Shown piece by piece: positions 1 through 9,593 of a stretch of DNA of 64,000 nucleotides. A program made the position numbers and the translations under genes. Source of the stretch: Ochotona curzoniae (Eukaryota; Chordata; Mammalia; Lagomorpha; Ochotonidae); NCBI RefSeq assembly GCF_017591425.1, contig NW_024465885.1, forward strand, positions 41,907,001 to 41,971,000, read 5' to 3'. The notes under the pieces were generated by a model. It had not been told where the DNA came from. It ran no database searches and was given only the letters and a program-made list of their open reading frames with translations. How positions within the stretch are numbered: position 1 is the first letter of the stretch; each line of letters opens with the position of its first letter.

Positions 1-960
1 GCACCATTGTCTCTGCAACCTTTCTCCCACTTTTGGTTGGAGCAGGTCCCAGGATTAGAGAGACATCAGGTGTTTTAAATAGCTAGGTTGTTGGTGGCGC
101 TGATCTTGTCAGAACCTGTTGGACATTAGCTCTGGGTGCCACACGACCTATTTTGACCTGTACAATGACACAGTCAGTATTATTTTCCTGCGGGACCGGT
201 GCAATTCGCTGAACTCAGTGAGTTCTCGCGAGCTCAGCACATGCGCAGTTCGCTGGTATCCCCTGCAGTCCTAAAGCTATTGCCATGGTGTACAAAATGA
301 TGCCTGATATACCACTACTAGAATTCTTGATCTGTTCGCCATCAGGTCTTAGGGCTACCCAGACCTGTCTTGGGTGGAACCCGTAGAATGCCACGTTGAT
401 GCAGTTCACTGAGTCAGAAATGAGTTCACTCCCAACTCAGCGTATGCTCAGTCCTTTCCCTTGCCTTTGCCTCCTTACCCAAAATGGCGCCCAATTCAGC
501 TCTAGGGGGCTGACTGGGCTGTGAAATCCACTCTGTCTATGATCTGATGCTCGGTCTCTGCTCCTTGTCAAATTAAACGAACTAGCAGCATGGATGATTT
601 TTTGTCTGGGTTCACCTCCCAAGCTCCCAGTGAAAATCCCTCCCCACCTTGTTGTTGGTGGAGTTCCTGCTGCTGGTGGAGTTCAGATCGCCATTAGCTG
701 AATACCGCTGTAGTATCAGTCACCGCAACACCACACCATTGTGTCTGCTGCTTTCCTATGTCTGTCAATCTTCAGGTACCCCCCTGCTATTGTTCTGTCC
801 TCTCCTATTTCATGGAATGTATCCTCCCTGCTTCATCCTGATTAAATGTTTCTCTGTCCGTTTAAACATGTCCTTACCCTATTCTGCCATCTTGATTCTC
901 CCCTATAACTGGAAATGAATTGAATGTTTCAGCCTCGCTTCTCAGGTTCGTCTCTCAATT
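1..960. repeat. Unclassified GC-rich repeat, possibly LTR or L1 5'UTR monomers
   Basis: Two diverged copies of one block can be seen. The first is about 200-325 (CTGAACTCAGTGAGTT, GCGCAGTTC, ACAAAATGATGCC). The second is about 400-495 (TTCACTGAGTCAG, CGTATGCTCAGTC, CCAAAATGGCGCCC). The second carries an AAAATGGCGCC motif like those in L1 and LTR promoters. Short frames here are broken and encode nothing recognisable. An L1 5'UTR or an old LTR is possible, but the class is not established. Confidence 0.3.
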
Positions 961-1369
961 GCTGGCACCTGGAAACAGCATGAGTAAGGGTTCAGCAAGG
1001 AGACCCAAACATGGAAACGTGAAAAGCAGTGATTGTAACAGACTGATAGAGATGGGGGAAGCTAAGTTACTGGACTATTGGTGAAGATTAGAGCACACAG
1101 TCATGGCTGGGAGGAGGATTAAATGGGTTACACTGATGACTCCAGAAGAGATAAACTGTGGGAGACGTCCCAAAGCACATGAGAAAAGGTGCTTCAGCAG
1201 GGCTGAAAATATGAGGGTGATAAAAGAGAATCCAGAAACAACGATCTGACAAAGTTCTCAAAGAAAATGAGTAATGTTGCTCAAGAGTCCATGTTCCCAA
1301 AGCTAAGAAACACACTTGGTGCAAAATCCTTTGACACTCACTCTAAGCCAGCACCTACCCTAGGACTAA
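961..1369. other. No feature recognised
   Basis: Ordinary-composition DNA without a repeat or coding signal that I can name. Confidence 0.5.
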
Positions 1370-1775
1370 AGTATGTGAGTGTACTAGTTTTTCACAGCTA
1401 TGGAGAAATGCCTGAGGCAGTGTGCCCCATTAGGAAATGGGGTTTGGTTAACTCGCAGTTCTCGGGGAACATTCTCATTAAGGATAGATCTCTCCAGCAG
1501 CAGTGTGTGCATGAGGCAGAGAGCACATTACAAAGAGGCAGCTGAAGAGCAACTAGGGAAAGGGATCTGGCTCATTTGCATAACTTCTCACTGACATAAT
1601 AACTAACTCAGGACTACCTTAATCCCTTCTGCACAAAACGCCCCACTTACTGATGGTATCCACTAGCCCCCACCGCCCCACATGACCATACTGGGCACCA
1701 ATTTTCCAACACATGAACCTTCAGGGGGACACAGCCTAGCCATTCCAAACCATAGCAATGAGCTTCCTTCACATT
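1370..1775 (-). mobile_element. MaLR-like LTR remnant
   Basis: Read on the minus strand, the block resembles an old MaLR-type LTR. The plus strand shows CACATGACCATACTGGGCACC, a run of Pro/His-like C-rich sequence and the AACACATGAACCTTCAGGGG segment that is the usual reverse complement of a MaLR start. It is strongly diverged and the ends are approximate. Confidence 0.35.
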
Positions 1776-3194
1776 CTAAATATAAGTAGGGCCAGATACT
1801 CTCAAGGAACCTGTCAATATTTCCCTAATTTAGGGCTTCCAGTGTTTTTATATAAGCCAGGACCCATCTGGCATACGCTGGGAAATTAGCAATTTAACAT
1901 GGCCGAGTCAAAAAGAATGTCACAATTCTACAATCTAATATATGGGAAATGCTATTTCCAGAAAGAGATTGGGTTTTTATTCTTTATTTCACATGATTTT
2001 TATTTCTATTTTGGCAAAGTGAATCTTATCACTAGCTCTTGTATTTTAAATTTTTCTAGTTGCTGAGAATAATACTTTCTACTAAGAAACAATATTCCAA
2101 AGATTAAAGTTCATAATGTATTTTTAAAGCTAGTAAAATAGCAATCATTATTATATTCCTATCTCTATTAAATAGTACTATGTTTGCATTTCTAGAAGAA
2201 TCCCAAGCTCCCACAATTTCAATGTCATTTACTGGCTAGTGCACGTGACCTTCCTATACAATGAGATGCTGCACTCTATTTTTGAACAATAAATGGGAAA
2301 AAATAGGCATGTACTCAGTAGAGCTGGTATTTCACTTCTCAACTTCCTGCCTTGTATTCCAGAAACCCAATTTTAATTCCTGTTTTATATACTCGCAAGT
2401 CTCTTTGCGCCTCTGCTCATGCCACATTTGTATTGTGTCTGCTTGCTGACGTCTTCAAAACCCAAACACAACCATCTTCTGTATACCTTGTTCACATTTA
2501 CTTCTTGGAAACTTGGGTGATCTTATAAAAAGTTTGCCAGCTTGTAGTGTAAAATCGGGGACATTGGGCAACTGCTACCTAGTTATATATCAGGCATATA
2601 AGAAAGTAAAGTTATATGTAGGACCCCCTGTCTTTCCAAAGAAAAGTGTTATTGTTTGGTTTGGTTTGATTTGGTTTGGTTTGGTTTGGTTTGGTTTGGT
2701 TTGGTTTGGTTTGGTTTGGTTAATAGTTAGATTGGCAAACAGTGTAATCAGGATCTCTCTCTAGGACTCTGTTGTCTCAGAAATAAAAGTTTTATGGAAG
2801 TTGTTTTTAGGAAACCTAAAGCACTCAAAATGTAAAGAAAAATCTCCAGATTCTTACATTAAAAGTAATTGGTAAAAACACACAAAAAGTGCACCGGGAC
2901 ATGTCGATTAAGGAGCACAGCACATATGGCCAACACCTCAGCGATGACTTGTGGAATCCTCAAATTCTCTTGAATGAACTCAAACCTGAGCCAAAACCCC
3001 AGGTCTGGGAATGCCAAACGAACCCATGTTCTGCTACAAAGCTTTAAATCAGAAGCTGTGAAGATCACGGTTATTGCCAAAGCGTGGAAATACGTAGTTT
3101 CCTTCTTAGTTTATGTTTCTTTTGATGTAGCTGCTTCTCTTCTGCACTCAGTCATCATGGGTCACACTTAACATGTGCTTTTTATCATGTGTGC
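1776..3194. other. AT-rich intergenic DNA
   Basis: AT-rich DNA with no gene recognised. The GGTTT microsatellite is listed separately. The short open frames have no family resemblance. Confidence 0.5.
2654..2721 (+). repeat. (GGTTT)n microsatellite
   Basis: About thirteen consecutive 5-bp GGTTT units with one T-to-A interruption. The apparent Trp/Phe/Gly-rich reading frame over it is only the repeat being translated. Confidence 0.95.
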
Positions 3195-3365
3195 TCGCTC
3201 ACTCATTCTCCATTGGACAGGTCAGCTCCTGTCCATACTTCACAGATGAAGTGCAAGGAGGTTAAGGGACATCCTGATGATGCTCTTGGCAAAATCCATC
3301 ACCCAGAACCGGGAGTGGTAGGGAGGGTGTGAACCCTAACCTCTGACACAGTGTTCTGCAGGCTC
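3195..3365 (+). mobile_element. MIR-type ancient SINE
   Basis: Contains the typical MIR succession: CTTCACAGATGAAG, AAGGAGGTTAAGGGACAT, a pocket resembling GGTCACACAG that has decayed, then CAGAACCGGGAGTGG and AACCCTAACCTCTGAC. This is a diverged mammalian-wide repeat. Confidence 0.5.
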
Positions 3366-6060
3366 TCGCCTGCAGTTCAGGGGACAGCCTTGAGTCTAAT
3401 TCAGTATGTCCAACAACTGTGCAAAGCCTTAAGTAATCTCAGAAAGAATAGAGTTTGTTAAACACAAGGGTGTGTTAAGATGTGTTTCTCATGGTTTGAC
3501 ATCATAAGACCTTGCTGACTCTGAAATAACATTCCCCTGCCCTCATCCTGAGGTACACAATTTCTAGAAATAGTAAAGGATTCACCTGCAAGCCTTTCAA
3601 GTACAAACCAACTAATCCAGAAACAACCCAACCAGCTCCATTATTGGTTTTTAACCTTTTGGGCAACCATTCCATTCCCCTGACATGAGAGTCCCATGCT
3701 AGACAACTGAGGATAGCCTATTCAACACAGAACCTGCAAAAGTTTTTAAACTAGCCAATCCTAAGCCTGCCTCTCCTGTTCTCCCCCGTGCAAACAGCAA
3801 TCTTAACTGTGTTGTGTTCCCATCACTCTGCCTTGTAACCAGCCCTAGTGTCAACATTGGCAGTACATGATATCTCCTCTCTATGACCTTGAGCAAAGCA
3901 AGGAAGCTTTACAATAGTAATCGTATACTAATCTGTCAGCGACATCATACCTGAATAATCATACATTTGGAAACAAGCACATTTCTTGCACTATATTCAT
4001 TAAGCCCTACACAAACGGAAACTTAGAATAAAGCAGAGCTTAGGTAAAAAGCGAGGGTAAGTGTAGAAGGACCATCTCCTTTTAAAGGCAGACCCTAAAC
4101 TGGCAGAATATGAACTGATTTCCTTTACCAAGCCATCATTTCTAGGAAGCTCCTAATGATCCTGAACCACCATAAAGTCATCAGAATCACAATAACCATC
4201 ATTTCTGAATCAGAAGATTGTCCAAGCAACTTCAATCAATTCCTTCAAGTTGAAACAGCATCAAAAACCAGAGAAGAAACCGCCCAGCTAAGGATGTACA
4301 TTAAATCAAGAAATTGAAGCTAAACCCCTACTCCTAATGCCCCAGTATTTCTCCCTTAACTTGTGAATCGTAGCTAATGTCAGAGCCAAGACCCTGGATC
4401 CTGGCATTGGTCCCTACAGCTAACAGCTGATGTTGACCTTTATGCTGACAAATTTATAGCTGGCACAGGCCCTGATCAAACAAGGCATACCCAAGCTATC
4501 CTTACACTCTGACCAATTAAAAAATAATAATCAAATGCTGTTCCCTATCACCAAACAATCAAAGGAGCATCATACTCCCAGTGGACCATTGAGAAATCCA
4601 CACGTAAATTGGTTGTGCAACATTCAACCCACATTTTAATATTTATACTGCATAGCCTATAATCCCTGGTGGAATTCAGGAATTGAGTGATAGCTGTCTG
4701 CTTCCTTGCTCTGCACATCACAAATAAAGCACCTTTTCCCACCACCCTGGTGTCAGTGACAGGCTTGTTGCATGTCTGGCAGGCAGAACCACAGTCTGAC
4801 GTTCTATAGAAATCCCTTCCGTCAGTTTTAGGTGTGTTGTATAACAAAATATAATGGTGCTTCTCTAGACCAACTTCCCGCATATCTCTGTTGTAAGATG
4901 TTAGCCTCAGTTCCAGCTTGCACAGGAAGGAGTTGGTTAAAAGTGGCTTAACTTCCAGCATTGACATATTGAATATTGAGATATCTATATTATAATATAT
5001 TTGGAACTGGAAAAAGATTTCAGGATTTTTTCTGGAGGTTGAGAGGTGGGAATAGGAAGTTGGACCAGACTTTCCCTATATGTAGTTTTCTCAAGGTACT
5101 TCTATACAAGAACATAGAGGAGAAAATGCTCCTGTGTTTTGGAAATATAATCTCCTTGCCGTGCATTGATTTGAAAGTATTATATTCCTCTTTTTATTCC
5201 AAAGAGCAGATGAGAATGGAAAATTGCAACTATTCTAAGAATCACATAATTATAATTATCAGTTTGAATTCCTCTTGCGAATACTTGCGACTACAGTGGG
5301 CTGATTTATCCTCAAACACATCTCCAGGTTTTAATTGTGTGCACTTGAATATATTTGCATATTCTCAGCACACTTCATCATTTTCATTCCTGATAAATTA
5401 CTTACAAAGAAACTATGCTCTGTCAGTTCAAAAATGTATTGTTCTTACATATCTCCAAAAACTATGGGTAATTGTCATCACATTTTGAACATGTATAGAA
5501 TTTCATCAAATGGAGCTCTGAAGCCAAGATCTAAATGTCCCATGTTGAATGTTAGTCAGGCCCACACTCTGTAGGATATAATTTAGGATGTGATATCTTG
5601 ACCAGCAGATGATGCTTAGGCAGCAGTCCTTTTCTTGAAAGTCAAACTTTCTAAAACTCCAGTTCTACTCTGGCTCTTTCGGCCTCAGGATGCTGAAAGG
5701 GCTTTGGAGAGCCTGAAAGACACTAACCTACAGGGTGTTTTTCTGTGGATTCTCCTCTGTTCTTCCTGCCATTCCTGACTCATCATCCTCAGTCTCAAGT
5801 TTTCTTCTCTAGGAAAAAAATTAGACTGATAGAGTCATGAACATGTTAATGAATCACATATGGGAATAAATGATATTACCTCCAACATAACTTCCCCAAA
5901 ATACCAACAAAATACAGTACAAATCCTCCCCATGTTATTTACATGTGCCACTCATTTAAAGCTTTGTTTCATTTGTATACCTAAAATATGCATTGACGTA
6001 AGTTCATAGACAACGGAAAGATCTTTAATAAAGCAAAAGATTACTTATTTAGCCAAGTAC
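3366..6060. other. Intergenic DNA, possible old LTR near 4640-4830
   Basis: No gene is supported. Two long open frames (4548-4967 minus and 4976-5488 plus) have no recognisable domain and AT-rich composition. Around 4720-4790 an AATAAAGCA followed by CCTTTTCCCACC and CTGGTGTCAG looks like the R/U5 end of an old plus-strand LTR, but I could not define its start. The last six bases (6055-6060, AAGTAC) are the target duplication of the adjacent provirus. Confidence 0.4.
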
Positions 6061-6437
6061 TGTCGCGCCCACGTGTCTTACCGCCCAGCAATAAGACGCA
6101 GACGCGAGTGAAGCCTCCTGCGGTAAAATTTATTGTGCACACCAGCATGAGGAGGGAAGCGCGGATCCCGGCAGGCTTCTGCTCTTATGTGCTGTCTGGC
6201 CCCGCCTCTGCCGATGATAGGTCGGCGTCATGATTACGCAGGGTTCTGGGCGACTGGATTGGTCAATCCCAGTGTTTACGTGCCTGCCGCGCCGCAGCTC
6301 ACTGCGCATGCGCTAGGCGCGTGCGTGGTACTGCGAAAGCTACGTGACTTTCCACCAGGCACCAAGATCTAGCCTCTCTGGCCGGCGCCATTTTGGGTAC
6401 GGCATGTAGCCAGTACATACAGATATGGCTGGCAACA
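6061..6437 (-). repeat. 3' LTR of outer provirus
   Basis: Identical along its whole length to 14053-14429. The poly(A) signal AATAAA is on the minus strand at 6129-6134. The upstream 6055-6060 AAGTAC matches the duplication at the other end. Confidence 0.93.
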
Positions 6438-6452
6438 TCTCCCTCCTTCTTA
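6438..6452 (-). promoter_or_regulatory. Polypurine tract of outer provirus
   Basis: The minus strand reads TAAGAAGGAGGGAGA immediately before the 3' LTR, a purine run suitable for plus-strand priming. Confidence 0.8.
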
Positions 6453-6478
6453 TACAATAGAAAAATAAGCTGGTATGG

Positions 6479-6590
6479 GCCTGTCTTAGGTTGTAGACTC
6501 AAGGCGCACAATCCGTCATAGGGAGGCTGCGTGGCTTGACGTAGTCCCTGTCTTAGACCGATAATTGTCTGGGTCTATCTTACCCGTCAT
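6479..6590 (-). promoter_or_regulatory. CTE-like RNA export element of outer provirus
   Basis: On the minus strand four short motifs follow in order: ATGACGGGTAAG (6590-6579), CTAAGACAGG (6556-6547), TGACGGAT (6518-6511) and CCTAAGACAGGC (6490-6479). Alternating GACGGGTAAG and CCTAAGACAGG is the internal-loop signature of the type D retrovirus constitutive transport element, which binds NXF1 to export unspliced RNA. The location between env and the 3' LTR also matches. The third motif is degraded. Confidence 0.72.
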
Positions 6591-6781
6591 GGGCTACAAC
6601 CGCGGTGGTCGTAAAGAGCAATGTCTCGACAAGTTAGTTATAAGATTGACTACCCTCTCGCGTGCAATGGATAAGTCCTGCGAGGTGCAAGGGCTAGTCA
6701 GGTGCATTATGCATCATGCTCGAACTCAGTGCAATGCCATAATGACCTGAGGTGCAGGAGCCATGATGTCCATGCTCTTAA

Positions 6782-7144
6782 CTAAGCCTGTTGAAGCATG
6801 CTCAACCATACCATGGGGGAGTCACCATACTGCATGGCTAGTAGGGCTTGATGTATTGTCACACAATCTCGCTGAGCGCGGTGTCTCAGACGACACAGGC
6901 AAAAAAGGCATAAGGCACAGCCTGCACACAAGAGCAGAATCAGCACAACCACTCCCACCCATTCCTTAATATGGGAAGTGATGTTCCAAATCCAAGTGGC
7001 CAGGGTTTCAGCAACTACAGGATCCACCCGTGTAGAATTAATCTGGACAATGGCAATTCTCAACTCCGACTGTAAAATATCAAATTCTCTCATCCAATTT
7101 CCTAAAAGATAGGAAGAAAGCTGGCAAGAAAGATTAGCAGCCAT
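6782..7144 (-). pseudogene. env: Env transmembrane-subunit remnant
   Basis: A frame with a helical ectodomain end (about residues 1-60, one NST glycosylation site), a hydrophobic membrane span near residues 63-85 (Trp-Val-Gly-Val-Val-Val start, Cys-rich end) and a cytoplasmic tail of about 35 residues. This is the usual C-terminal layout of a betaretroviral transmembrane subunit. The receptor-binding subunit and fusion peptide are not present as an open frame, so this is a remnant. Confidence 0.7.
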
Positions 7145-7374
7145 TGAAACATTTTGAAAAGGAATATAAGTAACACATAAACCTTGACACTAAAATTCTC
7201 AGGAGACGCTTGAAAACAAAGCGTGTCCTGTAGGGAGAATAAAAAATTACTCATATTCTCCTTAATATCATCATAAGGGAGAAAAGGCAAATCCAAAGAA
7301 GAAAAAATCAAGGAAACACTCGGGCTGAGTGGGCGACCGGTAAGGGTCATGGAAAAACACTCAAAACTCCTCAT
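7102..7374 (-). pseudogene. Possible env leader or surface fragment
   Basis: A 90-codon frame directly after the integrase end and overlapping the transmembrane remnant in another frame. Its position fits the 5' end of env joined by deletion to the 3' end, but the sequence shows no diagnostic motif. It has a C-terminal hydrophobic run that may come from out-of-frame translation. Confidence 0.35.
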
Positions 7375-7380
7375 CGTGGC

Positions 7381-8123
7381 TCAGCAATCACGATCCTCAC
7401 AAGCGCCATACAGACCATTAGTTGCACCATCAGCCGTGTTTGCACTGGGCGGGGCACCACTGTCCTGTGGGATTGTAGGAGGAGTTTCTGATTGCGGGGT
7501 TGCATGAATCTTCCCCAAGTCAGATCCTCGTGCAAGCGCTCCAGCAGTTGCAGAAACGTCAGAAGGCGGTGATGGACAGGAACGAGTCAATCGAGCTGGA
7601 ACCCAAACCGGAACTGGGGCGTCCTGTGGAAACACACAAATGGCTCCTCGAGCCTGCCTAATAACTGGGTCTGGGCCCTTCCATTTGGACTCCAGAACAT
7701 CCTTCCACTTGACCCAAGATTGCTCTTGCGCCGTGTTAAAGGAATGACGATCTGCAGCACTGAGGCCTTTCTCATCCAGCTGTAAAAAATTGATGGTGAA
7801 GAGAGCCAGGGCTAGAGTGGCCCGAGGGCTCTGACTGGCGAGGCCAAGTGATTCCCAGGTGGTTTTTTGCTTTTGCAACAATTCCTTGATAGAGCGATGA
7901 GCACGTTCGATTATCCCCTGACCTTGTGGATTATAAGGGATGCCAGTCACTAATTTAACACTCATCTTCATGCAAAAATCACGAAATTTGGCTGAAGTAT
8001 AGGCGGGGCCATTATCAGTCTTAATACACTCAGGTTTACCCCATGCGGCCCATGCTTCTAAGCAATGTTGGATTACATGGATGGCCTTCTCCCCAGTTAG
8101 AACTGATGCAAAGAGTACACCAG
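7381..8123 (-). pseudogene. pol: Integrase C-terminal half of outer provirus
   Basis: Continuation of the outer integrase beyond the inserted provirus. It carries TDNGPAYTS and, 35 residues later, the catalytic Glu in GIIERAH, so the second and third members of D,D(35)E are here, while the first lies on the other side of the insertion. A Trp-rich DNA-binding C-terminal domain ([15 protein letters not shown], then VPVWVPARL) follows, then a Pro/Ser-rich tail. The frame itself has no internal stop. The six bases next to the inner LTR (8118-8123, CACCAG) are the target duplication. Confidence 0.9.
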
Positions 8124-8386
8124 TGTTGGGGGCACTGACCATTTCCTGCCCTGTGATTGGCCCTTTGCCCTGATTGGTGTGCCTTGGTTCTCTTTAAGTT
8201 GATTGGTCAAGTTTGACAGTTAAGCGGGGGGCTTGGCGGGGGAGGGGCTGGAGCGTAACGGATATAACGGTGATAACGGTCAACGGACAACGGTCACGAC
8301 GGGACGGAGGAGCAGAATAAAAAGCGCCTTGGAGACTCTCTCAAGTGTCGGGTGATTTCTTCCGCGGGACGGGAGGACCCCCGATA
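8124..8386 (+). repeat. 5' LTR of inner provirus
   Basis: Starts TGTTGGGGGC and ends CCCGATA, where most retroviral LTRs end CA. Three inverted CCAAT boxes (ATTGG at 8156, 8173 and 8202) are followed by G-rich GC-box-like sequence and five YAACGG motifs (8256-8293). The poly(A) signal AATAAA is at 8316-8321. No strong TATA box is visible. Confidence 0.92.
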
Positions 8387-8388
8387 TT

Positions 8389-8466
8389 TGGTGCCGTGAC
8401 TCGGATAGAATATACCTGGTGCTGTGACTCGGATAGAAAGAAGATAACTGGCGCTGTGAATCGATA
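8389..8466 (+). promoter_or_regulatory. tRNA-His-type primer-binding site in three tandem versions
   Basis: Two bases after the LTR comes TGGTGCCGTGACTCGGAT (8389-8406), the sequence used by retroelements primed with tRNA-His. It recurs as TGGTGCTGTGACTCGGAT (8417-8434) and, more degraded, TGGCGCTGTGAATCGAT (8449-8465), each followed by AGAA. Only the first is at the normal PBS position. Confidence 0.85.
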
Positions 8467-8490
8467 GAAGTCAGCTGGTGAACGCCAGGA

Positions 8491-8498
8491 AGGTAAGC
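8491..8498 (+). promoter_or_regulatory. Candidate leader splice donor
   Basis: AGGTAAGC is a near-consensus 5' splice site in the untranslated leader, where retroviruses usually place the donor for the env mRNA. Usage is inferred only. Confidence 0.45.
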
Positions 8499-8499
8499 T

Positions 8500-8760
8500 G
8501 AGCAGATCGCTCAGGGAGCCGCTTAGAGCGGGGAATTAGTTTACAACTGAGCTTTTTGCTCAGGAAGCCGCAGCAGCGGGGGGCCCATTTAAGCTGAGGT
8601 TTCAGGTTACCTCAGGGAGCCGCTGATAGCAGCGGGAACGTGCACGTCAAGTTCGCGGATTAGCGACGAGCCAAGTTCGCAGGGTAGCGACGAGTCGAGT
8701 TAGTCAAGTTCGCGGGTAGCGACGAGTCGAGTTAGTCAAGTTTGCAGGTAGCGACCATTA
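8500..8760 (+). repeat. Leader repeats before the 23-bp array
   Basis: Two repeat types. At about 8508-8640 a CTCAGGGAGCCGCT...GCGGG unit occurs three times. At about 8647-8757 a roughly 30-bp unit, CAAGTTCGCGGGTAGCGACGA with GTCGAGTTAGT, occurs four times. A further copy of the second type lies at about 9153-9172, after the array, so the array sits inside a run of this unit. Confidence 0.8.
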
Positions 8761-8768
8761 AAGCTGGG

Positions 8769-9090
8769 TTTGCCGCCATTCAGGATCGCGGTTTGCCGCC
8801 ATTCAGGATCGCGGTTTGCCGCCATTCAGGATCGCGGTTTGCCGCCATTCAGGATCGCGGTTTACCGCCATTCACGATCGTGGTTTACCGCCATTCACCA
8901 TCGCGGTTTACCGCCATTCACGATCGCGGTTTACCGCCATTCACGATCGTGGTTTGCCGCCATTCACGATCGGGGTTTGCCGCCATTCACGATCGCGGTT
9001 TGCCGCTATTCACGATCGCAGTTTACCGCCATACAGGATCGTGGTTTACCGCCATTCAGGATCGCAGTTTACCGCCATTCAGGATTGCGA
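8769..9090 (+). repeat. 14-copy 23-bp tandem array with YY1-like cores
   Basis: Fourteen head-to-tail copies of a 23-bp unit (TTTGCCGCCATTCAGGATC plus GCGG), with a variant block in the middle (CACGATCG for CAGGATCG, TTTACC for TTTGCC). Each copy carries GCCGCCAT or a one-base variant, the reverse of the YY1 core ATGGCGGC, and two or three CpG. Because 23 is not a multiple of 3, all three plus-strand frames stay open and encode permutations of the same 23-residue repeat. I regard those frames as non-coding. Confidence 0.92.
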
Positions 9091-9190
9091 TCTAGCGCCC
9101 ATTCAAGTTAGCAGTTAAGGATCAGATCAATTTCACCATTTGACAATCGGTCAAGTTTGCAGGTTAGCGACGATCAGCGGTGTTAGAAAT

Positions 9191-9526
9191 ATGGCCAATT
9201 TAACTTTTTCAGTGCACATGCAACCTTTATTGCAGAAACTGCTGACAGTGCTGTTGTTTTTGCAAACTGTGCAGAGGATTGTGCTGTGGTTTCTGGAGGA
9301 GGATCTTTTGATCCTGCCACAATGGGAACACTTAGGCAGAGACTTAGCTAGGGCAGAACAGCAGGAGCCCATCCCTCCAGGAATGGTCAGGTTCTGGACA
9401 TTGATTAAGTCTTGCCTGACAGATGGCACTGATAAATTCAGAGGACGTATACAGGAAGGTGAGAAAGTCTTATGGAAACGCAAAAAAAAAAAAAAAAATC
9501 AGAATAGATGGTTTAAAGACTCTTAA
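9191..9526 (+). pseudogene. gag: Gag matrix fragment of inner provirus
   Basis: An ATG at 9191 begins about 110 codons that resemble a betaretroviral matrix domain: a Leu-rich helix, then LWFLEEDLL, W..LG.DLA and a PIPPGMVRFWTLI segment. No Met-Gly start is visible here. The frame ends in a Lys-rich stretch encoded by a 17-A run (9482-9498), followed within about ten codons by a stop. Capsid and nucleocapsid are missing. Confidence 0.65.
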
Positions 9527-9593
9527 TGATTTCCAACAGGTATTGGAGTATACTAATTGGATCTGACCATATTTTTGTATTATTAGACAATGC

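Noticed and set aside
2513..2764. Frame with repeated Trp-Phe-Gly-Leu
   Set aside because: It is translation of the GGTTT microsatellite.
4548..4967. A 139-codon minus-strand frame
   Set aside because: It runs over a probable old LTR end and has no family resemblance.
4976..5488. A 170-codon plus-strand frame
   Set aside because: AT-rich, no domain, no plausible promoter or splice context, and composition equal to the surroundings.
8389..8406. Assigning the inner provirus to the HERV-H type because of its tRNA-His site
   Set aside because: Its integrase, matrix fragment, 6-bp duplication and CTE-like element are class II; the primer type alone does not define the class.
8769..9090. Regular short repeats resembling a CRISPR array
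   Set aside because: The 23-bp units are directly adjacent with no spacers, and the sequence is a mammalian proviral leader.
8742..9118. Three overlapping open frames as genes
   Set aside because: They exist only because a 23-bp tandem unit lacks stops in any frame. All three encode the same permuted peptide.
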